From the NCBI GenBank assembly GCA_027186245.1, contig CP114496.1, forward strand, positions 9,450,001-9,514,000: DNA of 64,000 bases, in the 5' to 3' direction. How positions within the stretch are numbered: the stretch's first letter is position 1; every line of letters begins with the position of its first letter. A program made the translations under genes and the position numbers. Positions 14,948 to 26,819 of this stretch are shown one piece after another. Source of the DNA: Coriaria nepalensis (lineage: Eukaryota; Streptophyta; Magnoliopsida; Cucurbitales; Coriariaceae). The notes under the pieces were generated by a model, which saw only the letters and a program-made list of their open reading frames with translations, ran no database searches and was not told where the DNA came from.

Positions 14948-17516
14948 ATGGGGAACTGGATGAACAAGGAACCTCCACCACCTATGGTGCTGATCCCACC
15001 GCTGTTTGATTACCCTCCTCTCGCTGCTCGTACCAGGTTTTTTTACTATCCTAACTCCTTCGCCTTTTTGGTTTATAGGCTCACTTCCTCACTCGCACAT
15101 TTTTTCTGCAGTTTTGTAAATGATTTTAGCCATTAATGCTTGATTCTTGTCAAGATGCCAAATTTTAGCCATTTGATGATTTTGTAACTCATTTTGAGGT
15201 GAAACAGGATGTTAGAATCATCATATAATGTGCTGTTTGGGAAGCTAGCTTTGAAATGCCTATTTGAAGATTATTTTGAAGAAGCAGGGAATTTCAGCAC
15301 AATTATAATGCTCAAGCCGATTGATGATCCTCACGTTGATTTGGTCGCGACTGTATCCTTTCAGAATAGCATCTAAAGCCACACAAGATTGTTTCTTTCT
15401 GTTACTCACTTATGTTGTATTACTTTGTTAGTAATGTACGTTAGGGTCATGTGGAGAAAGAAGAATTTTGGATTCTGCTTAACGTATTCAGGTATCGGGT
15501 CCACTTGATCATAAGCCCGAGGAGAAACTCCTTGGAAACGCTATGTTTCGATGGCAAAGGTACTTCTTCATCTTGGTACTTGTCTATTTTATTATTATTA
15601 TTATTATTATTGTGTGTTTTGGAAAATATATGATATGTACCTATGTTTGTAGTGATGTTGATGACCCTCATACATTCATGGACATTTTTGTATCAAACTC
15701 TGATCCGTAAGGGACTCTCCTTCAAGCTCAATTTTTTTTTTGATTCCTTTGTGGTACTGGGACGCGATGCTTATTGTTGGCCTTGCTATGGATTCAGGGT
15801 CTTACAGATGAGGTCTAGTACTTATTATCCGAAATACGGATTTGGTGCATTTGGCACATTTCCCTTACTACTGAAGAAAAGGTAGGTTCACATTAGAAAC
15901 ATATTGGTATATTTACAGAGTTTTTTCTGGGTAGAAACCTTACTAAGCAAAGGTAGCTTAATATGCATGGCAGAATATCTTCTGAAGACTATGGTGTTAT
16001 GGGATTGAGATATGGCTCGGGAAATCTTTCAGTTGGGGCCACATTTATGCCTTTCTCCTGTACGTAATCTGAACTATTATTACTCCTTCTCGCTCCATTC
16101 TAAACCATTCAATGTTGAATAAAGCTCTATTATTGTGATTATAATGTTTTGCAGTAAGAGATGAATTGCCTAAAGCTGCATGGTTAGTCAGCAAGATAGG
16201 AAGGCTAACTGCTGGAGTGCAATATGAGCCACAATGTAAGTTCAACAAAAACTGAACCCGGGACTTATAAATGTCTATGAAAAGTTTATTTGGATTGTTC
16301 ATCATGTTGAATGCTGCTTTTTTATCAGATGGAAACAAAGATGCATTAAAATACAAAAATTTGACGAATTGGAGCTGTGCTATTGGCTATGGTGTGGGGT
16401 CAGGCAGCCCCTTGAGCCCATCTTTCAATTTTGGTCTTGAACTCGCTAAAAGCTCTCAGGTTTGATTTTCAAATCAGTTTGTGCATCTATTCACAGTGGT
16501 GTTCATCTAAATTCATTTGTTTATACAAATCATTTTACTAATTTATTATCTACCGATTTTCAATCTGCAGTTCATTGCTTCATTTTATCAACATGTTGTT
16601 GTTCAACGTCGGGTACATCTCTCTCTCTCTCTCATTAGGCAAATGCAATAAAATGATTGGAGAATCAAGACATTCTAGATTTTACTGATTCATTCATACA
16701 GGTGAAGAACCCCTTTGAAGAAGATGAAATTGTTGCGATTACAAACTATATCGACTTTGGCTTTGAGTTACAAACAAGGTATTATTAAAAAGAGCATGAA
16801 ATTAGTTTTTTTCGAAAAATTGGTTAATAAGTCTCATGACCTTACTTTTAAAAGGGTTGATGATACCAAAACATCAAACAACATCCCAGATTCTACCTTT
16901 CAAGTAGCTGCATCCTGGCAAGCCAATAAGAACTTTTTGCTCAAGGTACTTTTCAAAGCAAATCTTTTTCTGTTCTGCGATTGCGAACCGCAGACTAACA
17001 GGCAAGTACATTTTTTTTTTCCTTGAACAGGGTAAGGTGGGCCCGCTTAGCTCATCAATTGCAATGGCATTCAAGTCATGGTGGAAACCTTCTTTCACTT
17101 TCAACATTTCAGGTACAGTTACTGAGTTTCTTCATATGGGATATTAGTAAACGAAAATAAGTACATATGCATTGATGGATTTGCATTTTGCAGCAACTAG
17201 AGATCGTGATGTCGGAAAGACAGCATACGGGTTTGGTATCCGGGTTGAGAATATTAGAGAAGCCAGGTTTGTTTTACTCCTTGATTTCCCATGCACGATT
17301 TATGAACCCTCGAGATGGTAAAATTTTTGTTTTCACTGGATTCACAGTTATCAAAGAGCCAACCCGAATTTTGTGATGCTGACACCAAACAAGGAGCATC
17401 TTGCTGAAGGGATCCTTTGGAAAATAGGGAATCAGCCGATGCTACAATCCGATGTCAATGCCGGAAATTTCGATAGCTTACCTAAGGAATTAAGGCCTTA
17501 TGGAAAATTTTTGTAA
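14948..17516 (+). CDS. OM47: Mitochondrial outer-membrane beta-barrel protein, OM47-like
   Basis: About ten exons give a protein of some 420 aa. It starts MGNWMNKEPPPPMVLIPPLF and passes through FRWQSDVDDPHTFMDIFVSN, SSTYYPKYGFGAFGTFPLLL, YGVMGLRYGSGNLSVGATFM, NWSCAIGYGVGSGSPLSPSF and KSWWKPSFTFNIS. It ends SLPKELRPYGKFL, stop at 17514-17516. Alternating hydrophobic and aromatic stretches with Gly/Asn turns fit a VDAC/Tom40-like beta-barrel. I match it to Arabidopsis OM47 (At3g27930 from memory). Position next to DEG1, GDSL and KLCR genes agrees with that locus. I chose the ATG at 14948 because the upstream in-frame codon at 14927 is TTG. No break was found. The gene model is certain; the precise name is less so. 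Confidence 0.82.
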
Positions 17517-17886
17517 TTTTTTTTTTTTCTCTTTACATGTAAAACTACATCCTTAAAAAGTATCTTGTCTTTCAGACAAGAAGTTGGATAGGAAACTTGG
17601 TGGTACAGATCTTAGAGTTATGGATTTTTTTATTATTATTATTATTTTTTAATAACTTGATTCTTTAGGAAAATTATAGAAACTTCCTGCCTTATTGATT
17701 AATACGAGAAAATAAAGACAGTTTTATTTCTCAAATACGCATATAATATGATATGAAATATTATTATAAAGTTTTAACTATTTCTAATTAATTATTAATA
17801 ATAGGAAAAATAAAATAAAAGATAAAAATGAATAAGACAAACTAATCTTCTTCTTCGTCTTCCACTTCCTATCCAGCTGTCCGCCA
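17517..17886. other. Short intergenic, AT-rich
   Basis: Contains a (TTA)n tract at about 17625-17650 and the 3' UTR of the OM47-like gene. The last about 50 bases (TTCTTCTTCGTCTTCC) look like the former leader of the DEG1 pseudogene. Confidence 0.5.
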
Positions 17887-19747
17887 ATGGCTGCTGCTTA
17901 TTCACTCATTTCCACTTTCTCCCACTCCTCTCCGTCTTCCTCTTCCCTTTCTTGCCTTCCAAACACGAATCCTAACGTCTTCCCTCTCTCTAAATCATTT
18001 CTCAACCTCCACAGAAACAAACTAATCAGCAGCTCGCCTGTCCTATCCCTTCTTCACCTCAACAACAACAAGAGCATCACCCATCAAGCCGGGCTCAAAC
18101 TGAGCTCCCCCTCCGCCACTTCTCCCTTAAGCTCCTTAAGCTCAGCTTTCGACTCGACCCTCCTTCTCTGTGCTTCAGTCGCCTTGTCGCTATCTCTCTT
18201 TCTTACAGATGTTGATTCCGCGTCCGCTTTCGTTGTCACCACGCCGAGAAAGTTACAGACCGATGACCTCGCTACTGTTCGCCTTTTCCAGGTGAACTTG
18301 CCCTCCGTCGTTTACATTACTAATTTAGCTGCAATGTACGTTTTTTATTTCTTCAGCTCAGTTTCTGGTTGAATTCATCCGTTCTGCTTTTTCGAAAAAA
18401 ATTGATTTATCTACTATGGATTTAGGCAGGATGCGTTCACTTTAGACGTGTTGGAAGTACCTCGAGGCTCCGGCTCTGGATTTGTTTGGGGATAAACAAG
18501 GCCATGTTGTCACCAATTACCTTGTGATTCGTGGTGCTTCTGATCTCAGGTCAGTTTGTTCTTGGAAAAAACATTACTCTTTCTTTCTGGTATATGGTTC
18601 TGTATTAAATTTAACATCTTAGCTAAATTGAGATCGGACCTTCTCTAACTCGGATTTCGTTTATGCTACTTGTTCATCCGGACGCTGCAAAAGTAGTTGG
18701 GTTTGACCAAGACAAGAATGTTACTGTTTTACGCGTAGATGCGCCTAATGAAAAATTAAGACCTATACCAGTTGGTGTCTCTGCTGACTTACTTGTCGGC
18801 CAGAAAGTATATGCTATAGGAAATCCAGTAAGTGCTTTCTCAACTCTTCCCGTGATGCTATCTTTTCTTTTGATGGGACAAATTGTGTAGTAAATGGTGT
18901 TATTTGGTATGTATTATCGAACTATGGGTCTTCTGACTAGTGCATTCATTTGACAGTGGGCTCCGCAGAGAAATCAGTTCTGCAGCTACTGGCCGTCCGA
19001 TTCAAGATGTTATACAGACAGGTGCTGCCATTAATCCCGGAAACAGTGGCGGCCCGCTTCTAGATAGTACTGGGAGCGTTATTGGGATCAATAAGGCCGT
19101 ATATTCTCCATCTGGTGCATCTTCTGGTGTTGGGTTTTCAAGCCCGGTTGATACTGTCAGTAGTCATATCATATGATTTTGAGATTACTTCATTCCTTGG
19201 TTTTAAAACTTTCTTTTTGAATAAAATTGTTCATGTTTATTTACTCAAGTTAGTGGCATTGTTGATCAGTTGGTGAAATTCGGGAAGGTGACGAGACCTG
19301 TTTTAGGCATCAAGTTTGCTCCCGATCAGTCCGTGGAACAATTGGGGGTCAGTGGGGTCCTGCTGCCAAAGCGGTAATTTAATTTGACTTTTTTATTTTG
19401 ATTTTCCTTAATAACTATTCTCTAGCTCTTTATGTGATCAAATCTCTTTTTAATGCAGGGATTGCAACCGACAAAACGCGATGATTATGGAAGCCTTATA
19501 TTGGGTGACATTATAACCTCTGTAAATGGGAAAAAGATCACTAATGACAGTGATTTGTATAGAATTCTTGATTAGTGTAAAGTTGCTGATAAGGTATGAG
19601 GCATTCTTTTACATTACAGTATTCTCTCTATTGCTTTCTTTACCGTTGATAACTGGTTTCAAACTTTAGGTGATCGTCGGAGTTTTACGTGGCGATCACG
19701 TGGAGAAAATCCCGGTAACTCTCGAACCAAAGCTTGACGAGTCTTAA
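17887..19747 (+). pseudogene. DEG1: Plastid DEG1-type serine protease pseudogene
   Basis: DEG1 is a thylakoid-lumen trypsin-like protease with one PDZ domain. Exon 1 from ATG 17887 encodes a Ser-rich transit peptide and thylakoid signal, then FQVNLPSVVYITNLAA. Damage follows. (1) An extra G in TTTGTTTGGGGATAAACAAG near 18490 gives a frameshift and stop where Trp-Asp-Lys-Gln is expected. (2) The catalytic His is Leu (TNYLVIRG). (3) The expected catalytic Asp is Asn (DKNVTVLRVD). (4) The segment before [14 protein letters not shown] is eroded. (5) A deletion after QLGVSGVL shifts the frame. (6) A TAG replaces Gln in the PDZ domain (YRILD stop CKVADK). The nucleophile motif [11 protein letters not shown] survives. 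Introns are retained, so this is not a retrocopy. The last codons read VTLEPKLDES, stop at 19745-19747. Confidence 0.93.
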
Positions 19748-20127
19748 GCTGATCTATGTTGGGATTCATATATTATTTTTCTACACTAATTGTTGATTAT
19801 AAAGGTCTTTCTCTTTCTGTACATATTATTAGTTCCATCAAATCCAAACCATCTTTCAAATTTAAAGTCACTATATATGCTTTGTGAAACAACTTTTATT
19901 ATTCTAGTCTCCTACTTTTACATAGAAAAGGAAAAGGAGATGAAAATTACAGAAGCAAAAAAGAAAAGGAAAACAATCAAAGCTTGGTTGTTCGGCCGAT
20001 GTTCGATGTTCGATGTTCGACCGGTATTATTGGTAGAAATCATTAGCAAATGATTTCTTTATTGTAGTTGTTACTGAAGTTGATTGCAGGGAAGAAGGAA
20101 CGGTGATGATGGAGGATATTTCATAGT
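19748..20127. other. Intergenic, convergent 3' flanks
   Basis: Between the DEG1 pseudogene and the first carbonic anhydrase gene. It contains a short TTCGATG triplication (about 20000-20020). No gene is supported. Confidence 0.5.
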
Positions 20128-22220
20128 TCATATGAAAAGCGACTGGTGAAGATCGTAATCGAGACTCCATAGCTCAAAAGTTCCATTGACGAAGTTGTAG
20201 TAACCGCCCTTCAACTGTAGAGTTTTCTTCGCAACAGCATCTCTAACAAATGGATAGCTTAGCAAGTTTGCAATGGATACTCTCACTGCCTCCTGTATTA
20301 CACAAATTTCACCCAAGAAAAAAACAATGATGATCATAACTTAAGGTTTGAAAAAACAGATTGAGATCGTGTATTAATTAATTAAATTAACTAATTACCT
20401 TTTCACAATGTTCACAGAGTTCTTGGAAGTCAGTATCAGGACCAAATTGTGCTTCAACCTTAGCTTTTGCTGGTAATCCGATTTTGACCCACTCTTGTAC
20501 AAAATAACTGCATTTTAATCCTTTTCAAATCAGTGATTCACTGCAACAAGAAGAAGAAGAACAAGAAGAACAACAACAACAACAACAACAACAACAACCA
20601 AAGAGATCATTACGTGGAGGTGGATCCATCTTCTGGAAGTTTAAGGAGACCCTCAATACCGCCACATCTGCTGTGCCCAATTACCACAATGCATTTCACC
20701 TTTAAAAATAAAAAATAAAAAATTAATGTAACCAAACTAATATCTTATATTATGTTATCATAATCAGTGAAATTAAACATTATTAAAAAAAAAAAAAAAA
20801 AACAGGTTTAATTTACCTTAAGACTTAAAACGGCATATTCAATGGCTGCTCCGGTTCCGGTGTATCTCAACTTTTCCCGGTAATAAAAGAAGAAGAAGAA
20901 GAAGACAGAGTTCATTTAAAATTACTATATATGAACCTATATACTTTTTTTTTTCAGTTTACCATAATTTATAATAATTAATAATTAGAAACCTGGTCAA
21001 ATGGTGGGACCATGTTAGCAATATTTCTGACCGCAAAGGCCTCTCCTGGTTGGAAATCCAGAACATGAGATGGACACACCCTTGAATCCGAGCATGCAAA
21101 CACCATAAACTGCAAAAAATCAATCAACATAAATCTATAAATAATATCCGTGTAGCCAATTCCGAAAGTATCAGGAATCGACTTAGAAGGCGATGATGAT
21201 GATGATGATGATGATGATAATGATTTACTTAATTATCACCTCTGGGCTTTGACCTTCGGCAAGTTGTTCATACAGTTCTGGATTTTTGCTGGAAAATTAT
21301 AAATAAGAACAAACAGATAGATACATCATACAACTTATGAACAAGTAATTCCGACAGTTTATCGAAATTGTGGGAAATTAACTAAACCAAGATTAATGAT
21401 AACATCATTAGATTAAGATATACTAACTCGTATTTCTCCCTCTTGAAGTAAAGAAAGCCATTCTTGATCCTTTCAATGAGGTGAGAGGGTCTTTCGTCCC
21501 CAGTTTGCAACGCAGCTATTATCTGCTCCACTTTTGAAGCTGCAAATGCCTTCACGTCTCCCTTCTCACTATACGTTACATAGAATACATATATGATTCA
21601 CTTATCTTAAACTTAAGTATATGATTAGTTTCATAAGCTTATTTCTCATAAACATATGCATGGAAGAAAATATGTTTTGTCCAACATGCATGTCACGTGT
21701 TTGAGTTCTAACGAGGCGCATAAGTTATAATACATGCATTAATATACTAATTATCTTAAAAATTTGGAATTATTAACTCACAATAATATAAACAAAGACA
21801 TCAACTATGATATTATGTTAAAATATCGATTATCCTATAAATTTAAATTATTAAAAAATAGATTAAACTATTATACATGATTCTTAATAAATACTTAATA
21901 ATTTGCTAAACGTGATTAATAATTAATTCCGCAGCATGATATTGTTAGATTACTTGAGGATTAGTTTCTGCAGAGCCTCAATTGCTTCCTCGAATGAGTC
22001 ATTTTTTGTATCTTCTCTCTGCAAAACATGATGTTTCAAATCAGATATATATACTAGGTGGAAGGTTTATACACAATTCTTACATTATATGTTACTAATT
22101 GTCACGCATGTAATAAGTACTATGGTCGTTAATTAACCATATCTAAATAACTTGTTAATATTGCATCAAACATCAGCATAACTGTACCTTCTCAACTGAG
22201 ACCACATGAGCTGTAGCCAT
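20128..22220 (-). CDS. BCA: Beta carbonic anhydrase, cytosolic-type (no transit peptide)
   Basis: Zinc enzyme interconverting CO2 and bicarbonate. The ATG at 22220 gives [11 protein letters not shown], then exons [18 protein letters not shown] (about 21955-22020), [20 protein letters not shown] (about 21428-21568) and [16 protein letters not shown] (about 21240-21292). Next is [20 protein letters not shown] (about 21000-21112), then [18 protein letters not shown]. The HSRCGG exon and [20 protein letters not shown] follow. The last exon has [12 protein letters not shown] and ends [14 protein letters not shown]. Zinc ligands are Cys of CSDSR and His and Cys of GHSRCGG; all are present. The lack of a plastid leader suggests a cytosolic or plasma-membrane-associated isoform. 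It lies head-to-tail with a second, plastid-type copy. Confidence 0.93.
20547..20599 (+). repeat. AAG/AAC microsatellite in a carbonic anhydrase intron
   Basis: About 53 bases of AAG then AAC units on the plus strand, inside an intron of the minus-strand carbonic anhydrase gene. An open frame read across it on + is low-complexity noise. Confidence 0.9.
21192..21225 (+). repeat. GAT trinucleotide repeat in a carbonic anhydrase intron
   Basis: Nine or so consecutive GAT units, intronic and probably polymorphic. Confidence 0.9.
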
Positions 22221-23082
22221 GGCAGATATGTTCTAGAACTTTTATGGATTTAGAGATATAGAGTGAAAAAGTTAAAAGAGGAGGGAGGTAGCTAGAGGTA
22301 AGAGGTGGGTTGTTCATGAATGGAGAACTCTTGGTCTTATATATAGTAATGAAACTGGCTACGTATTATTGACATTCATTGTCTCATCATGTCATATTTT
22401 ACACGTGTTTTCTTTACTATTTTGATTGTTTTCTACTAGGCAAATTAGGACATATTAACGCGTGTGTAATAAACATGAATGAGAATAAATATCAATATTT
22501 TCTTACAAGACATAATTTAAGTTGACACGAAAACTAATGTCACTCACCAAACACAGCCTTAAATGATTTAAGTAAGAATAAATATTAAAACTCACACTCT
22601 ATGTAGTTTGAAATGTGTTGCACGAGTCATTTGTAATTTTATAAAAATGACAAGAAAGATGAAGATAAGATTAGCACGAAAATTCTTGGACATTGCTAAT
22701 ATAGTATAATAGAAAAATAAAAAATAAAATAAAATAAAAAATAAAATAAAATAGATAAAGGTAATTGTGGGCCACACCTTTTACCTAAACCAAGAAAAAT
22801 AAAATGAAAGTTGCAGCATATAATAACCTCCATTTTTATTTATTTATTTATTTAATTAACTAATTATTATTATTACTAATTACAAGCTCGGTCGAAGAAA
22901 TTAAGAAACACGTGCATTTATTGATAGAAATAACCAACTACATGTGTAGTTGATCATATGATCATCAAGCTAGCTGGGTACGTAATACGATCATGAAAAA
23001 TTGTAGGGAACTCAATAAAAGGGGCCGGTCATTACTAATCATCATATTATTTTGATTAATGCAGGATGATGATGATGATGTT
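22221..23082. other. Intergenic between the tandem carbonic anhydrase genes
   Basis: Promoter of the downstream cytosolic-type copy plus the 3' flank of the plastid-type copy. AT-rich, with (AAATA)n-like repeats at about 22706-22755. No additional gene; the open frame at 22592-22777 is low complexity. Confidence 0.6.
22336..22346 (-). promoter_or_regulatory. TATA box of the cytosolic-type carbonic anhydrase gene
   Basis: The minus strand reads CTATATATAAG about 120 bases upstream of the ATG at 22220. Confidence 0.5.
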
Positions 23083-25556
23083 TCATATGTAGAGGGACGG
23101 GTTAATGCCGAAATCAAGGCTCCATAGCTCGAAATTTCCGGTGACGAAGTTGTAGTGACCGCCCTTAAGTCCGAGAGTTTTCTTCACCAGACCATCTCTC
23201 ACGAATGGGTAGGTCAACAAGTTTCCAAGAGACACATTCACTGCCTCCTGCAATCGTACATTGTTCCAAAGTCCAAACAAACATTAGTTAGTTGGTTAAT
23301 TACTTGATTAGATGGTGATTAGTAAGCAGTAATTTTTTTAAAATTTTTTTTACCTTTTCACAGTGCCCACAGAGTTCTGTAATTGGTGCATCACCATGTT
23401 GTGCTTTAACCTTAGCCTTTGCAGGTAATGCGATTTTCACCCAGTCTTCAATAAAATCACTGCATCACATCAGTAAGTAATTAGAGGAAACTTAATTAAT
23501 CAAATTAACTAATTAAATGATTGATAATTACGTACGTAGAGGTGGGTCCCTCATCTGGGAAGGAAAGGAGTCCCTTAATCCCTCCGCAAGCACTGTGTCC
23601 AATCACCACAATGTATTCCACCTGTCACAAGCATTAATCAGAGATCTACCCTGGTCTGGATCGATCCGATCCATCCCGTGAACCGAATCCAATTCCATAA
23701 ACATTACCTTAAGATGCAAGACAGCATATTCAATGGCAGATCCAACTCCAGCGTACTTAACCTGTCGTGTAATAAGGGGTGGGAAAAAAAAAAAAAAAAG
23801 TTACCGACATGAAATATTTAAAAGTTACCATGAAAATAACAATTTTTAATTAGGTTAACCTGATCATACGGTGGAACCAAGTTAGCAACATTACGGACCA
23901 CAAAAGCCTCACCAGGCTGGAAATCCAGAACATGAGACGGACACACCCTTGAATCCGCACAAGCAAACACCATAAACTGCCGACCAATTTGACACGTGTA
24001 ATTAATTCGGGTTTGGGCCGGATGAATCGGGTGGCTAATTTTCTACCCACTCCTAATTAAATAAGTATTATCTATCTATAATCTATATCTATATCTATAT
24101 TAATATAACTCACCTTGGGACTTTGGCCTTTGGCAAGTTCTGCATGCAAAGCAGGATTTTTGCTGCAAATTAATTAAAATAAGGATATAATTAATTTAAT
24201 TACTAATTAAGCTAATATAATCTATATATATATATATATATATATTCTACTAACTCGTATTTCTCTTTCTTGAAGTGAAAGAATCCTTCCTTGATTCTCT
24301 CAACTGGGTTAAACGCCGCCGCTTTTCCATCTGCAGTTTGCAGTTCAGCTGTTATCTGTGCCACCTTCGAAGCAGCAACTGCCTTCAGGTCTTCCCTCTC
24401 ACTGCATGATCCAGTAAAAGTTACAACAAAACATTTTTCCTGTAATTAAATATATTATAATTTTCCTCCCCATATTTTGTCATGTTTCTCATTTTTCATC
24501 CTCACGTATTAGTTCATGTCTATCTTGAAGCGACATAAACGACGTCGTACGCTGATACCATTTTTTCTAGAGACAAGTTAAGAGGATTACTTGAGAAGTT
24601 TCTGAAGACCCTCAATTGCCTCAACGTACGTGTCCTTAGCCATGTCTTCTCTCTGCAAAATTACGCATCATAAGTTCTCTAATACGTACATTAATCTGCT
24701 CTAGTAATACAAATATAATCAACTAAGCTAGAAAATTAAGCGCGATTTGATTCGACTAATCATTACGATTCACAGTCTTATCTCTTAAGCTAAGCTTCGT
24801 TTAGATTGCCGTTTCGATCTTCTTCTCAAAGAAAGAAGACGACCTCTTAGGTTTACGTACATTAAATACTTAACTAGATGGGGGCATGATTCTTGAATCA
24901 TGATCAAGAAATTAATGTAAATTAGTCTGTGCCAGACAAATGTCGTTAAGGGTAGGTTGGAAAGTGACTGGTTGAGCTAACTCGGACACTAGCTGGTTGA
25001 GGGAAGTAAGGTTTTGGAACAGTCACGTGTGGAGTGGGACAACCGATAGTCACTGGCCACGTAAGAAAGATCAGGACAGACCAGACCACTAGAACTGGTG
25101 TTTATTGTGCCAACTAATTATACATGCAATTAAGGCAATCAATGCAAGCCACAAACTGGGCAGTTCCGATCCAAATATCTTGGCTACAATTTATGTCTCT
25201 CCCATTCAACAAACTGCAGTTGTAAAGATTAAACGAAATGCAGGTGCAATGAGCGTTAGGGATAACGATTGTAGCAATAAGATAAATGCATGCATGAAAT
25301 GAAAAGTACGGAGCTAGGGATATTATAAGATTATTACCAAAGTGGGGGTAATGTAAGGAGCTGGAGCAGCAAAAACAGGCTTGTTTTGGATGAGACTAGG
25401 ATGAGAAATGGATGAAGAAGAAGAAGTTGAAGAAGAGCTAAGCCTGGCAAAAACAGACGGACGAAATGTAGTGGTGATCAGTTTCTTACTTTGAGAGGAA
25501 GAGGATGAGATGGAGGTTGTTAAGAAGCAAGAAGTGTTGATCGTAGCCGTCGACAT
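23083..25556 (-). CDS. BCA1: Beta carbonic anhydrase, plastid-targeted
   Basis: Chloroplast-stroma beta-carbonic anhydrase. Exon 1 (about 25340-25556) encodes a Ser/Thr-rich transit peptide: [20 protein letters not shown] to [20 protein letters not shown]. After a long intron (about 24656-25339), exon 2 reads [21 protein letters not shown] start at its internal Met would give a leaderless isoform, as reported for Arabidopsis CA1. The zinc site is [20 protein letters not shown] (Ala where Ser is common) and GHSACGG. Later exons include [18 protein letters not shown], and the C-terminus ends [17 protein letters not shown] chose the ATG at 25556 over an in-frame upstream Met at 25661 because MSTA begins family leaders and a TATA box sits 30-40 bases upstream of it. 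Confidence 0.93.
24222..24245. repeat. TA dinucleotide repeat, intronic
   Basis: Uninterrupted TA run of about 24 bases close to a splice site of the plastid-type carbonic anhydrase gene. Confidence 0.85.
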
Positions 25557-25584
25557 TGTGGCACTAGCCCTTAATATGCGCTTC

Positions 25585-25595
25585 CTTTTATATAG
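25585..25595 (-). promoter_or_regulatory. TATA box of the plastid-type carbonic anhydrase gene
   Basis: The minus strand reads CTATATAAAAG, 30-40 bases upstream of ATG 25556. This implies a very short 5' leader and argues against the longer upstream in-frame start. Confidence 0.6.
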
Positions 25596-25726
25596 ATAGG
25601 AGCCATACTTTAGGTAGCTATTTCGGTTTCGGATAATGAAAACGAAAGCGCAGTGCACCACAACTTTAGCTTTCGAGATGAGGTTGTAGATCCACGTTAA
25701 TGGACATCAATTTTTTTCGGACCACA

Positions 25727-25745
25727 CCCCCCCCCCCCCCCCCCC
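25727..25745 (+). repeat. Poly-C homopolymer (19 C)
   Basis: A run of nineteen C in otherwise AT-rich sequence about 170-190 bases upstream of the plastid carbonic anhydrase ATG. The length may be affected by sequencing error. Confidence 0.85.
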
Positions 25746-26040
25746 ATAGTAATTACTTATGTTTGTATGCATGCATTAGTTTGATATATTATTAGACGAA
25801 GTAAATTCTTCGGTTTCACGATAAGCTCGTTGATACTACCCTGGCCTCACTCAAAGACTCAATACGGACTCATATGTTCTTTGAATAATATTCCTGGAAA
25901 ACTATTATTAATCATCCCCTATAATTAGCTTCTATTACAATGTAATCCCCAAATTTTAAATAATTATAATCCTACCATTATAATTCCGTCATTTTCTAAG
26001 AGATGTCTACAGGGCAGACACATCACAACCACAGAGACAT

Positions 26041-26235
26041 TATTATTATTATTATTTTTTTTTAAACCCAAACCAGCCCGACCCATAACCCACGTAGAAG
26101 AACAGAGACTGTCGTGAGTAGCAGAGAAAGGGATGAAAAATTAAGAGAAAAAATAGGGAGTATGGTGGGTTCTGTATGGGGCGGGTTATGGGTTGGGCGG
26201 GTTTGGGTTTAAAAATAATAATAAATAATTTTTAT
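26041..26235. mobile_element. Inverted-repeat (hairpin, MITE-like) element
   Basis: The left arm at 26064-26091 (AAACCCAAACCAGCCCGACC then CATAACCC) matches the reverse complement of 26183-26210 at 26 of 28 positions. Both arms are flanked outside by TTA-rich or TAA-rich tracts that also pair, so the hairpin spans roughly 26041-26235 with a loop of about 90 bases. No ORF or transposase. No clean target-site duplication was identified. Confidence 0.65.
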
Positions 26236-26819
26236 GTGCATCTTTAATAAAAAAAAAAAAGGGTCCAGATTCATACGAGTGCTCCTTAATTGAAGAAAAA
26301 TGGTCCAGATTCATTTCACATTTTCGGAACAATTATAAAAATATATATGTGGCAAGAAATTGATGAGTATAGAAAAAGACGATGGTCCATCCTTGAGAGG
26401 TAAAACGAAGGGTGGTGTAATCATTTGAAGGACATGATGATGGGTTTAAGGCGTGTAGAGATAAGAGTCTATTCTTCAGACTTGGAACAATATATGGTTC
26501 TAGTTTGCTTCTGGCTAATGCTTTCTAAGAGATAGTCGATCCGTAACCCTCGAATACTGAAAGCTCGTTTATTACATTACATTGCTAAGACCATATACTA
26601 CTATGGTCGAATACAAGACATGTTTCTTCTCGTATTATAATATAAAGTCTTTAACAATATAGATTTATTTGATTACCTTGTGAAGAAAGAAGTCGCTGAA
26701 ATCACAGAAGCTATGTCCATTGCAGAGCTGTTTTTTGATTGTCATCGATCTAAACGAGATAGAGAGAGAGAAGTTTTTCTTGATCCACCTTCTTATCAGA
26801 ATTCCTTGTCTTATATTTA

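Noticed and set aside
20533..20718. Plus-strand Lys/Asn-rich frame in the carbonic anhydrase gene
   Set aside because: It is the AAG/AAC microsatellite read through an intron.
25323..25661. Longer N-terminus for the plastid carbonic anhydrase starting at 25661
   Set aside because: It would place the start upstream of the TATA box at 25585-25595, and the added residues do not look like a transit peptide.
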